This document shows, piece by piece, positions 48,691-56,024 of a stretch of DNA of 64,000 nt (within the stretch, counting starts at the first letter, position 1; every line of letters begins with the position of its first letter). Below the pieces are notes generated by a model, which searched no databases, had not been told where the DNA came from, and saw nothing but the letters and a program-made list of their open reading frames with translations. A program made the position numbers and the translations under genes. The stretch lies in contig CAVZIL010000007.1 in NCBI GenBank assembly GCA_963775505.1, positions 434,001 to 498,000 of the forward strand, in the 5' to 3' direction. Source of the stretch: JAIBJN01 sp963775505 (GTDB lineage Bacteria; Actinomycetota; Thermoleophilia; Gaiellales; Gaiellaceae).

Positions 48691-49077
48691 GTGGCAAGGC
48701 GGCGCAACCCCGTGCGCCTCGTCGTCGCGCTCTCCGTCGCGGCGGTCCTGGCGGTCTTCCTCATCTGGACGAGCCTCGCCGGCGGGACTGCCTCGCTGCA
48801 GCCGAGCCAGCTCGACAGGGCCGAGGGCGAGGTCGGACTCGCCGGCATCGTCGTCGGGCCGGTCGAGGGCGACGCGCGCGGCTCTGGGATGGAGTTCACC
48901 CTCAGGGACATCGAGGGAGAGGCGACCGTCCCGGTCGTGTACACGGGCTCGGTGCCCGACCTCTTCAAGGTGGGCCGCGAGGTCTACGTGAAGGGCGAGC
49001 TCACCGGCGGCGTCTTCGTGGCGACGGAAGACTCGCTGGTCACGAAGTGCCCGTCGAAGTACGCTCCGGAGAGCTAA
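48691..49077 (+). CDS. ccmE: Cytochrome c maturation haem chaperone CcmE, Cys-type
   Basis: 128 residues with one N-terminal membrane anchor and the OB-fold CcmE domain (GMEFTLRDIEGEATVPVVYTG, then VGREVYVKGEL). The haem-binding motif reads TKCPSKYAPE. The usual covalent-haem His of HxxxY is replaced by Cys (CxxxY), a variant known from archaea and some Desulfovibrio. It hands haem to CcmF. The GTG start is followed by a basic stretch. The ccmF gene begins right after its TAA stop. Confidence 0.93.
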   Translation: MARRRNPVRLVVALSVAAVLAVFLIWTSLAGGTASLQPSQLDRAEGEVGLAGIVVGPVEGDARGSGMEFTLRDIEGEATVPVVYTGSVPDLFKVGREVYVKGELTGGVFVATEDSLVTKCPSKYAPES

Positions 49078-51072
49078 GTGCCCGAGCTCGGGCGCGCTGC
49101 CCTGGTCGCCGCCTTCGGCCTGATCCTGTACGCGGCCGTCGCCGGCGGCTACGCGGCGTGGCGAGGCCGTCGACGCCTGCTCGACTCTGCCGTGAACGCG
49201 CTCTACGCGTCGTTCGCGGCGGTCGGCGTCGCCTCGCTCGTCCTCCTCGCCGCGCTCGCCGCCAACGACTTCTCGTTCGACTACGTCGCCCGCTCGACGA
49301 GCCGCGAGCTGCCGCTCGGCTATACGTTGGCCGCTTTCTGGAGCGGGCAGGAGGGATCGCTCCTGCTCTGGCTGCTGGTCCTCACCGGGGCCGCCTCCGC
49401 CGCCGTGGCGCTCAACCGGCGGCTCGTGCGCGAAGTGCTCCCCTGGACGGTGCCGATCGTCGCGGGCGTCGCGCTCTTCTTCGCCTTCCTGCTCGTCGCG
49501 ATCGCCAGCCCGTTCGCCACGCAGGCCGCTCCCACCGACGGGGCCGGGATGAACCCCAGCCTCCAGAACCCGTACATGATCGCGCACCCGCCGATGCTCT
49601 ACCTCGGTTACGTCGGGCTGACGATCCCGTTCGCGTTTGCCATGGCGGCGCTCGCCTCGCGACGCGTGGACGAACGCTGGATCGTGGTCACGCGGCGCTG
49701 GACGCTCGCCGCCTGGACGTTCCTCGGCGTCGGGGTCCTCCTCGGCGCCAAGTGGGCCTACGAGGAGGTGGGGTGGGGCGGCTGGTACGCCTGGGATCCC
49801 GTCGAGAACGCCGCGCTCATGCCCTGGCTCGTCGCCACCGCGTTCCTGCACTCGGTGATGGTGCAGGAGAAGAAGAACATGCTCCGCGTCTGGAACGTCA
49901 TCCTCGTCGCCGGCGCGTTCGCCCTGTCGCTCTTCGGGACGTTTCTGACGAGGAGCGGGGTCATCAGCTCGATCCACAGCTTCACCCAGTCCTCGATCGG
50001 GCCGTTCTTCCTCGGCTTCATCGCCGTCGTCGTCGCCGCCTCGATCGCGCTCATCCTCTCGCGGCTCCCGCTGCTTCGGTCGCCGACGCGGCTCGAGTCG
50101 CTCGTCTCGCGCGAGGCGGCGTTCCTCTACAACAACCTCTTCCTCGTCGCGCTCGCGCTCACGATCCTCTGGGGGGTCGTCTACCCGCTCGTCTCCGAGG
50201 CGGTGCGCGGCGTCGCTGTCTCGGTCGGGGCGCCGTACTACGACTTCTTCGCGATCGTCTTCGGCCTTCCGCTCGTGCTCCTCATGGGCATCGGCCCGGT
50301 CGTCGCCTGGCGGCGCGCCTCGCTTCGCTCGGTCGCCTCCCAGCTCGCCTGGCCGGCCGGCGTCGCGCTCGTCACCGGCGTGCTGCTCCTGCTTGGCGGA
50401 GCCGGGTCGAGCCCGGCCGGCCTGGTCGGCTACACCTTCGCCGCGTTCGTGCTGACGACGATCGTGCTCGAGTTCGTGCGCGGCACCCGCGCCCGCAAGG
50501 CGATCGGCGCCGGAAGCTGGTGGGCTGCCTTCACGGGGCTGGTAGCGCGAAATCGCCGGCGTTACGGGGGCTACGTCGTCCACGCCGCCATCGTCGTCCT
50601 TCTGATCGGCGCGATCGGGATCGGCGGCTTCTCCACGAGCCGGGAGGCCCGCCTTGCCCCGGGAGAGGCGATGACTGCCGGCGACTACCGGCTCGTGTAC
50701 ACGGGGAGCGAGGAGCGGCGCGGGGCGAATGCGCAGGAGGTCCGCGCGCAGCTCGACGTCTACCGGGGGGACGACCGGGTCGGGACGATGGAGGCGGGCA
50801 AGAACAGCTACTTCGCCGAGGAGCAGACGTCGAACGAGGTCGGCATCCGCACGGACTGGCTGCGGGGCGAGGATCTCTTCGTGATCGCCGACCGCTTCTA
50901 TCCGGACGGGTCGGTCGTCCTCGAGACGATCGTGAACCCGCTCGTCAACCTCATCTGGCTGTCGGGGCTGATCTTCGTGCTCGGCTCGGTGGTCGCCATG
51001 TGGCCGGATGCCAGGGAACAGCGGCGACTCGCCTCCCGCTTCGCCGGCGAGGGGGCCGCCGCGCCGGCGTAG
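49078..51072 (+). CDS. ccmF: Haem lyase CcmF of cytochrome c maturation
   Basis: 664 residues with some fifteen membrane helices. The haem-handling WWD domain is clear (WGGWYAWDPVENAALMPWL). Further family motifs are QEGSLLLWLLVL and MNPSLQNPYMIAHPPMLYLGY, with conserved His residues. It ligates haem to CxxCH apocytochromes. The GTG start abuts the ccmE stop. Its TAG stop is the first three bases of the 166-bp palindromic element copy B. Confidence 0.95.
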   Translation: MPELGRAALVAAFGLILYAAVAGGYAAWRGRRRLLDSAVNALYASFAAVGVASLVLLAALAANDFSFDYVARSTSRELPLGYTLAAFWSGQEGSLLLWLLVLTGAASAAVALNRRLVREVLPWTVPIVAGVALFFAFLLVAIASPFATQAAPTDGAGMNPSLQNPYMIAHPPMLYLGYVGLTIPFAFAMAALASRRVDERWIVVTRRWTLAAWTFLGVGVLLGAKWAYEEVGWGGWYAWDPVENAALMPWLVATAFLHSVMVQEKKNMLRVWNVILVAGAFALSLFGTFLTRSGVISSIHSFTQSSIGPFFLGFIAVVVAASIALILSRLPLLRSPTRLESLVSREAAFLYNNLFLVALALTILWGVVYPLVSEAVRGVAVSVGAPYYDFFAIVFGLPLVLLMGIGPVVAWRRASLRSVASQLAWPAGVALVTGVLLLLGGAGSSPAGLVGYTFAAFVLTTIVLEFVRGTRARKAIGAGSWWAAFTGLVARNRRRYGGYVVHAAIVVLLIGAIGIGGFSTSREARLAPGEAMTAGDYRLVYTGSEERRGANAQEVRAQLDVYRGDDRVGTMEAGKNSYFAEEQTSNEVGIRTDWLRGEDLFVIADRFYPDGSVVLETIVNPLVNLIWLSGLIFVLGSVVAMWPDAREQRRLASRFAGEGAAAPA

Positions 51073-51235
51073 TGCTCGTCCCGGTGATCAAGCCTCGATT
51101 CTGCGTCGCGAGCACCAAGCCAGAGGCAATACTCGCCCGCGGCCAAGGCTGGCGGCCTTGGCAAGGGCGAGGGTGGGCTCTGGCGCCGCGTGATCGCGGG
51201 GCAGAAGCAGGCTGGGATCGCCGGGGGGAGCACTA
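51070..51235 (+). repeat. 166-bp palindromic element, copy B, after ccmF
   Basis: It starts TAGTGCTC (TAG being the ccmF stop) and ends GAGCACTA, an 8-bp perfect terminal inverted repeat. It aligns gap-free with the minus strand of 19065-19230. Stems visible by eye are CTGCGTCGCG/CGCGGGGCAG (one mismatch), GCCAGAG/CTCTGGC, CTCGCCC/GGGCGAG and GCCAAGGC/GCCTTGGC, so the whole folds as one long hairpin. Confidence 0.8.
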
Positions 51236-51247
51236 GGTGGAAGACTA

Positions 51248-51583
51248 GTGGAGATGCTGGCCCTGGCACTCGGCGCCCTGCTGGCGGTCGCCTGCGTCGT
51301 CTACGTCGCCCGGCCGCTCCTCCGCCCCGGGCGCGGGGACGACCTCGTCACCGCGAGCCCCGCGGACGAGCGGCGCCTGCGCCTGCTCGAGGAACGCGAC
51401 CGCGCGCTCGCCGCCCTGAAGGAGCTCGAGTTCGACCACAGGACCGGCAAGATCTCGGATGAGGACTACCGGACGCTCGTAGGTCCGCTCCGGAGCCAGG
51501 CCGGCCAGGCGCTCCGGGCCCTCGAGCGTGGAGATCGAGCAGACAGGGAATCAGAACAGGTCGATGTCAAGCCTCGACGTTGA
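51248..51583 (+). CDS. CcmI/CycH-type N-terminal membrane protein
   Basis: 111 residues. One N-terminal membrane helix (LALALGALLAVACVVYVARPLL) is followed by the charged helix seen in the CcmI/CcmH N-domain (LRLLEERDRALAALKELEFDHRTGKISDEDY). It lacks the TPR part. It is probably an assembly factor for cytochrome c maturation, in line with ccmE-ccmF upstream. The GTG at 51248 or the ATG at 51254 can be the start. It is separated from ccmF only by palindromic element B. Confidence 0.8.
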   Translation: MEMLALALGALLAVACVVYVARPLLRPGRGDDLVTASPADERRLRLLEERDRALAALKELEFDHRTGKISDEDYRTLVGPLRSQAGQALRALERGDRADRESEQVDVKPRR

Positions 51584-52298
51584 ATGCCTCACCTGCGGCG
51601 CGACCGTCGCCGCCGAGGCCAGGTTCTGCTCCGAGTGCGGGAGCCCCGTCCCCGAGCCGGCCGGGGTGGAGGCGCGCGTGCGCAGGTACTGGTCTGCTCC
51701 GGACCTCGGGCTGCTCGCCGGCATCGTCCTCGCCGGCGCGGGCGTCGTCCTGGTCGGCGCGCAGGCCTGGCTGTGGGCCGCGGTCGCGCTCGGCCTGGCC
51801 GCGCTGGTCTTCCTGCTTCGCTGGGAAGCCGGGCGTCGCCGGACCGGCGCGGCGATCGCCAGGCTCTCGGCCCATCGCCGCGTCGTCGGCGCTCGCTCCC
51901 GTGGCCAGCTCGAGCTGTTTCGCCTCCGCCGCGAGCTGGCCGAGCTCCAGGCCGAGCTGAGTCGTGCCTACCAGGACCTCGGCCGTGCGACCCATGCCGG
52001 CGACGCGCACGCTGCCCGAGCGGCGACGGCCCACGTCGACGACGTAGGCGCCCGCATCCTGGCGCTCGAGGCACAGATCGGCGCGCTCGTCAGGGAGATG
52101 CAAGAACGCGTTCGCCGCGCCCAGGCCGAGGTGACGCCGACCCAGCGCGTCGAGGCGCCGCTCGAGCCCGCAAGCGTGTCCGGGCCTTCCCCGGAGCCCG
52201 TTCCGGAGCCGTCTCCAGAGGCGCCGCCGGCGGCTCCCGAGCCGCCGCCGGCGCCCGAGACGACGCGCCGCCGGACGTCTCGCACCCCGAACACCTGA
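51564..52298 (+). CDS. Zinc-ribbon, membrane and coiled-coil protein
   Basis: About 244 residues. The N-terminal zinc ribbon has two CxxC pairs (CLTCG and CSECG). Two adjacent hydrophobic helices follow (about residues 52-90), then a coiled coil (about 110-190) and a Pro/Glu-rich tail. The domain set suggests a membrane-associated scaffold; no family is recognised. It overlaps the CcmI-like gene by 20 bp if the ATG at 51564 is used; a start at 51528 is also open. Confidence 0.65.
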   Translation: MSSLDVECLTCGATVAAEARFCSECGSPVPEPAGVEARVRRYWSAPDLGLLAGIVLAGAGVVLVGAQAWLWAAVALGLAALVFLLRWEAGRRRTGAAIARLSAHRRVVGARSRGQLELFRLRRELAELQAELSRAYQDLGRATHAGDAHAARAATAHVDDVGARILALEAQIGALVREMQERVRRAQAEVTPTQRVEAPLEPASVSGPSPEPVPEPSPEAPPAAPEPPPAPETTRRRTSRTPNT

Positions 52299-52413
52299 TC
52301 GGGTAGAGGACGCACGGCGACCGGGAGCCGTGCTACAACAGAGGCCGTTCGAGACCGAAGACCCCCGGTGGGGAGGCGCAGGGAGCCCTGCATTCCCGCC
52401 GAAATTCGTTCCG

Positions 52414-53613
52414 GTGGTTGACGCTCGCCGCATCTGCCTAGCCGCAGCGCTCCTCAGTGCGCTCGTCGCTCTCTGCGTTCCCTCGGCGCTCGGCCAGTCC
52501 GCGGCCGATCGGAAGGCGGAACTGGAGCGGAGGATCTCCGGCCTACGCGCGGAGATCCAGGCCGCCAGGAAGAAGGAAGGCGTCCTCACCTCCGATATCC
52601 AGGCGGCGAGCGAGCGGATCGAGACACTCGGAGGCGACATCGGCTCGCTCACGGCGCTCATCGACGAGCTCGAGGCCGAGCTCGCCGTCCACGAGCACCG
52701 TCTCGCGCAGCTCGAGGCTCGCGTCGAGGAGCAGACGAAGGGGATCGTGCACCTGCAGACCCAGTTCGGGATCGCCCAGGCCCGGCTCGAGGAGCGCCTC
52801 GTCGAGCTGTACCAGAGCGAGGACACCGACGCGTTCGCGATCCTCCTCCAGGTCCAGAGCCTCGGCGACCTGGTCGACCAGCTCGAGTACTTCGAGTCGA
52901 TCGGCCAGCAGGACCAGGCGATCGCCGAGCAGATCCAGACTCTTCGGGACGAGCTGAGGGTCGCGCGTGAGGAGACCCGGCTGACGAAGGTCGAGGTCGC
53001 CGCGGAGACGAAGGCCCTCGCAAGCAAGACCGCGGAGCAGGTGGCCGCCCGCGAAGAGCTCGTCGCGCAGCAGGAGGCTCTCGCCGCCGCGCGCGCGAGC
53101 CGGCAGAGCGTCCTCGCCTCGGTGCGGGGCGACCGCCACGAGGCCGAGGAAGACGTGGAGGCGATGCAGGCGCAGAGCGCCAAGCTCGCCGCGCAGATCC
53201 GGGCCTCGAGCGGCGGATCCGGCGGGGGCTCGAGCGGCAGCGGGACGTCGTCGAGCGGCTTCATCTGGCCGGTCCACGGCGTGGTCACGAGCGGCTTCGG
53301 CTGGCGCTGGGGCCGCATGCACGAGGGCATCGACATCGCCGCTCCGAGCGGGACGCCGATCCGCGCCGTCGCCGCCGGGAGGATCATCTACACCGGGTAC
53401 ATGAGCGGGTATGGGAACATCACGATCATCGACCACGGGAACGGCCTCGCCACCGCGTACGCCCACCAGTCGGCCTTCTACGTCGGCAGCGGACGCGTCT
53501 CGCAGGGCACGGCGATCGGGGCCGTGGGCACGACGGGCAACTCGACGGGGCCGCACCTCCACTTCGAGGTGCGGGTGAACGGCAGCCCGGTCGACCCGAT
53601 GGGCTACCTGTAG
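52414..53613 (+). CDS. Secreted M23 peptidase with coiled coil (EnvC-like)
   Basis: About 399 residues from GTG 52414, with a signal peptide (CLAAALLSALVALCVPSALG). Residues about 30-260 are long coiled coil, followed by a Gly/Ser linker and a LytM/M23 domain with both zinc motifs (MHEGIDIAAP and GPHLHFEV). Such proteins cleave peptidoglycan peptide crosslinks or activate amidases during division. A GTG at 52330 would add 28 residues before the signal peptide. It converges with the LysE gene, overlapping by 10 bp. Confidence 0.9.
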   Translation: MVDARRICLAAALLSALVALCVPSALGQSAADRKAELERRISGLRAEIQAARKKEGVLTSDIQAASERIETLGGDIGSLTALIDELEAELAVHEHRLAQLEARVEEQTKGIVHLQTQFGIAQARLEERLVELYQSEDTDAFAILLQVQSLGDLVDQLEYFESIGQQDQAIAEQIQTLRDELRVAREETRLTKVEVAAETKALASKTAEQVAAREELVAQQEALAAARASRQSVLASVRGDRHEAEEDVEAMQAQSAKLAAQIRASSGGSGGGSSGSGTSSSGFIWPVHGVVTSGFGWRWGRMHEGIDIAAPSGTPIRAVAAGRIIYTGYMSGYGNITIIDHGNGLATAYAHQSAFYVGSGRVSQGTAIGAVGTTGNSTGPHLHFEVRVNGSPVDPMGYL

Positions 53614-54248
53614 CCAGGAGGGAGCGCCCAGGAGGCCAGGCGCAGGCCGAGCGCGACCAGCACGGTCCCGGTCACGGCCTCCAGGGCGCGCTTGACGCCG
53701 GTCCGCCGGAGGAAGCCCTGTGCGCGGGAAACGACGACCGCGTAGGCGGTCAGCCAGACCAGGGTCATCGTGCAGAACAGGAGGCCGAGCAGGAGCAGCG
53801 GCGCGAACGCCGCCTCTCCAGCGGGCACGAACTGCGGCAGGAGGCTGGGGAAGAAGGCGGCCATCTTCGGGTTGCCGAGGTTGCTGACGAGGCCCTGGCG
53901 GGCCGCGACCGTCGGGGCGAGCGCGGGCTTCCCCTCGCCGCTCGCGAGCTCCCAGGAGTGACCGCGCCAGGCCGCCAGGAGCGTCTGGACGCCGAGGTAG
54001 ACGAGGTAAGCGGCCCCTGCGATCCGCACGGCCGCGAAGGCGGGCTCCGAGGCGAGGAGGAGCGCGACGACGCCGAGGCTCGTCGCGAGGGCCCAGACCG
54101 CCTGGCCGCCGACCACCCCGAACGCCGTCGCGATCCCGGCCCTCCGGCCGCCGAGGAGCGTGTTCCGGATCGTGAGGGCCGTATCCGGGCCCGGAGTCAC
54201 GATCACGAGGACGGCGACGCCGAGGAAGCCGATCAGCTCGGCCGGCAT
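53604..54248 (-). CDS. LysE/RhtB-family amino-acid exporter
   Basis: 214 residues with six hydrophobic helices. The N-terminal VIVTPGPDTALTIRNTLLGG with downstream NLGNPKMAAFFPSLLPQF is diagnostic for the LysE/RhtB family of amino-acid and homoserine-lactone exporters. The exact substrate is unknown. The start is 29 bp downstream of hpt on the same strand, with a very strong hairpin between them. Confidence 0.93.
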   Translation of the reverse strand: MPAELIGFLGVAVLVIVTPGPDTALTIRNTLLGGRRAGIATAFGVVGGQAVWALATSLGVVALLLASEPAFAAVRIAGAAYLVYLGVQTLLAAWRGHSWELASGEGKPALAPTVAARQGLVSNLGNPKMAAFFPSLLPQFVPAGEAAFAPLLLLGLLFCTMTLVWLTAYAVVVSRAQGFLRRTGVKRALEAVTGTVLVALGLRLASWALPPGYR

Positions 54249-54256
54249 GTCTGCAG

Positions 54257-54282
54257 GCTAGTGCCCCTTCAGGGGCACTAGC
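54257..54282. terminator. 12-bp perfect hairpin overlapping the hpt stop codon
   Basis: GCTAGTGCCCCT and AGGGGCACTAGC pair perfectly with only a TC loop. The hpt stop (TAG on the minus strand) is inside one arm, and the LysE start is 8 bp beyond. It should terminate or attenuate transcription between the two genes. Confidence 0.6.
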
Positions 54283-54805
54283 CCTCCGCGACGTGAACGT
54301 CGGGCAGGCCGCGATAGCGCTCGTGCAGGTCGAAGCCGTAGCCGAGGAAGAACTGGTCGGGGATGGTGAAGCCGACGTAGCGCATCGGCAGGTCGTCGAC
54401 GAGCCGGCGGTAGGGGCGGTCGAAGAGCGTGCAGACGGCGATGCTGCACGGGTCGCGGAGCGTGAGCGTCTTGACGACGTAGTTCAGCGTCAGTCCGGTG
54501 TCGACGACGTTCTCGACGAGGAGGACGTCACGGCCGGCGATCGGCAGGTCGAGGTCCTTCAGGAGCCGGATGCGCGTGCGGCCGCCCAGCTCGCCGCCGT
54601 AGCCGGCGAGGACCAGGAAGTCCATGGAGTGCGGGACCGTGATCGCCCGGGCGAGGTCGGCCGCGAAGACGAAGGCGCCCTTGAGGACCGTGACGAGCAG
54701 AAGATCGCGGCCCGCGTAGTCGCGAGCGATCTCGGCTCCCAGCTCGCCGACGCGGGTGGCGAGCTCCTCCCGGGAGAGATAGACCTCGCCGGGGCGAGGC
54801 TCTAC
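54278..54805 (-). CDS. hpt: Hypoxanthine phosphoribosyltransferase
   Basis: About 175 residues. Family motifs are LLLVTVLKGAFVFAADLAR, MDFLVLAGYGG, the PRPP loop LLVENVVDTGLTL (an Asn where Asp is usual in the ED pair) and VGFTIPDQFFLGYGFD. It salvages hypoxanthine and guanine. The conserved N-terminus starts upstream of the first ATG (54625), which would remove essential parts. No ATG, GTG or TTG is available. The only near candidate is GTA at 54805, overlapping the TAG stop of the upstream gene (GTAG). Confidence 0.85.
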   Translation of the reverse strand, partial: VEPRPGEVYLSREELATRVGELGAEIARDYAGRDLLLVTVLKGAFVFAADLARAITVPHSMDFLVLAGYGGELGGRTRIRLLKDLDLPIAGRDVLLVENVVDTGLTLNYVVKTLTLRDPCSIAVCTLFDRPYRRLVDDLPMRYVGFTIPDQFFLGYGFDLHERYRGLPDVHVAEG

Positions 54806-55161
54806 GTAACGAGGTTCAGGCCGTATTTCTCACCCAGCCGCTCGAAGTCACGCCGCGTGAAGAGCTTCACCTTGACGTCGGGGTACCGCTCGCGGAACTT
54901 CCGGATCTTGCGGTTCTTCCGCGTGACGAGCGACTGCTTCATCACGGTGACCTCGAGGTAGAGCTCCTGTTCGGGGAGGAAGAAGTCGGGGGTGAAGGCC
55001 TCCACGACCCGTCCCTCCTCGTCCGTCTCGAGCGGGAACGAGTGCGGCTCGTACTCCCACCGGATGCCGTAGTAGTCGAGGAGGCGGGCGCACTCGACCT
55101 CGGCATCGTTGGCAAAGACGGTCCCGGAATATTCCTGGAAATCGCCGCTTTCTGGGCGCAT
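54802..55161 (-). CDS. Small PD-(D/E)XK nuclease-like protein
   Basis: 119 residues from ATG 55161. The centre EAFTPDFFLPEQELYLEVTV fits a PD-(D/E)XK-type core (PD, then E-x-T, with a Lys two residues on), and a Lys/Arg-rich region follows. This resembles short actinobacterial proteins with a TnsA/Holliday-nuclease-like fold, but I cannot name the family. AGGAGG lies directly before the ATG with almost no spacing, so the start may be slightly different. It is followed by hpt with a GTAG overlap. Confidence 0.6.
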   Translation of the reverse strand: MRPESGDFQEYSGTVFANDAEVECARLLDYYGIRWEYEPHSFPLETDEEGRVVEAFTPDFFLPEQELYLEVTVMKQSLVTRKNRKIRKFRERYPDVKVKLFTRRDFERLGEKYGLNLVT

Positions 55162-55238
55162 CCTCCTGAAAAGGTAGCAACGACCCCGGACGACCACGCC
55201 TAAGATTCGTTTACTGCCCGACGACGAGGGGGCACACA

Positions 55239-56024
55239 CTGTTCAAGATCGCGCACTTTTCCGATCTCCACTGCGGCTCGCCGTACTTCGTGCCGAACCT
55301 CGCCGACCGCGCCATCATGGAGATCAACGAGCTCGAGCCCGACATCGTCGTCTGCTCGGGCGACCTGACGACGTTCGGCTTCCAGCAGGAGTACGCGGAG
55401 GCGAAGGCGTACCTGGACCGCATCGAGTGCGAGAACGTGGTCGTCGTCCCGGGGAACCACGACTCGCGGAACGTCGGCTACATCCACTTCGAGGAGCTCT
55501 TCGGCGAGCGCAGGCGCACCCTGCACGTGAACGGCGTCTCGGTGGTGGCCGTCGACTCCTCCGAGCCGGACCTCGACCACGGCGTCATCGGTCGCGGCCG
55601 CTATCCGTGGATCGAGGAGCAGTTCTCCGAGCCGGCCGACTTCCGCATCTTCGTCCTCCACCACCACCTGCTGCCCGTGCCGGGCACCGGGCGCGAGCGC
55701 AACGTCGTCTACGACGCCGGCGACGCGCTCGAGGTGCTGCAGCACGTCGGCGTGAACCTCGTCCTCTCGGGCCACAAGCACGTCCCGTACGCCTGGCGCC
55801 TGGAGAACCTCTTCGTCGTCAACGCCGGCACCGTTTCGTCGCTGCGCCTGAGGGGCAAGACCAGGCCGTGCTACAACGTCGTCGAGATCGAGAACAAGCA
55901 CGTCGACGTCTGGCGCAAGTACCCCTTCCACGGGCAGGAGCGGATCATCCAGTTCTCGATCGAGACCCTCGAGTACGAGAAGTACACCGCCCGCATCGAG
56001 AACGAGTTGACCAGGCGGTCATGA
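55239..56024 (+). CDS. Calcineurin-like metallophosphoesterase, first gene of the cDPG operon
   Basis: 261 residues with an intact binuclear phosphoesterase site: FSDLHCG, CSGDLT, PGNHDSR, LHHHL and SGHKHVP. It is of the CpdA/Icc-like group. The start appears to be CTG at 55239, six bases after GAGGGGG; no ATG, GTG or TTG precedes the SDLH motif. It overlaps the next gene by ATGA. In this operon it may hydrolyse cyclic 2,3-diphosphoglycerate or a related phosphodiester; that is inference from context. Confidence 0.85.
   Translation: MFKIAHFSDLHCGSPYFVPNLADRAIMEINELEPDIVVCSGDLTTFGFQQEYAEAKAYLDRIECENVVVVPGNHDSRNVGYIHFEELFGERRRTLHVNGVSVVAVDSSEPDLDHGVIGRGRYPWIEEQFSEPADFRIFVLHHHLLPVPGTGRERNVVYDAGDALEVLQHVGVNLVLSGHKHVPYAWRLENLFVVNAGTVSSLRLRGKTRPCYNVVEIENKHVDVWRKYPFHGQERIIQFSIETLEYEKYTARIENELTRRS

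Noticed and set aside
52299..52413. Possible c-di-AMP (ydaO-type) riboswitch before the M23 peptidase
   Set aside because: M23/NlpC peptidase genes are common targets and the leader is G-rich, but the conserved GGGTGAATC-like and CCGACAGCTAAC-like blocks are absent.
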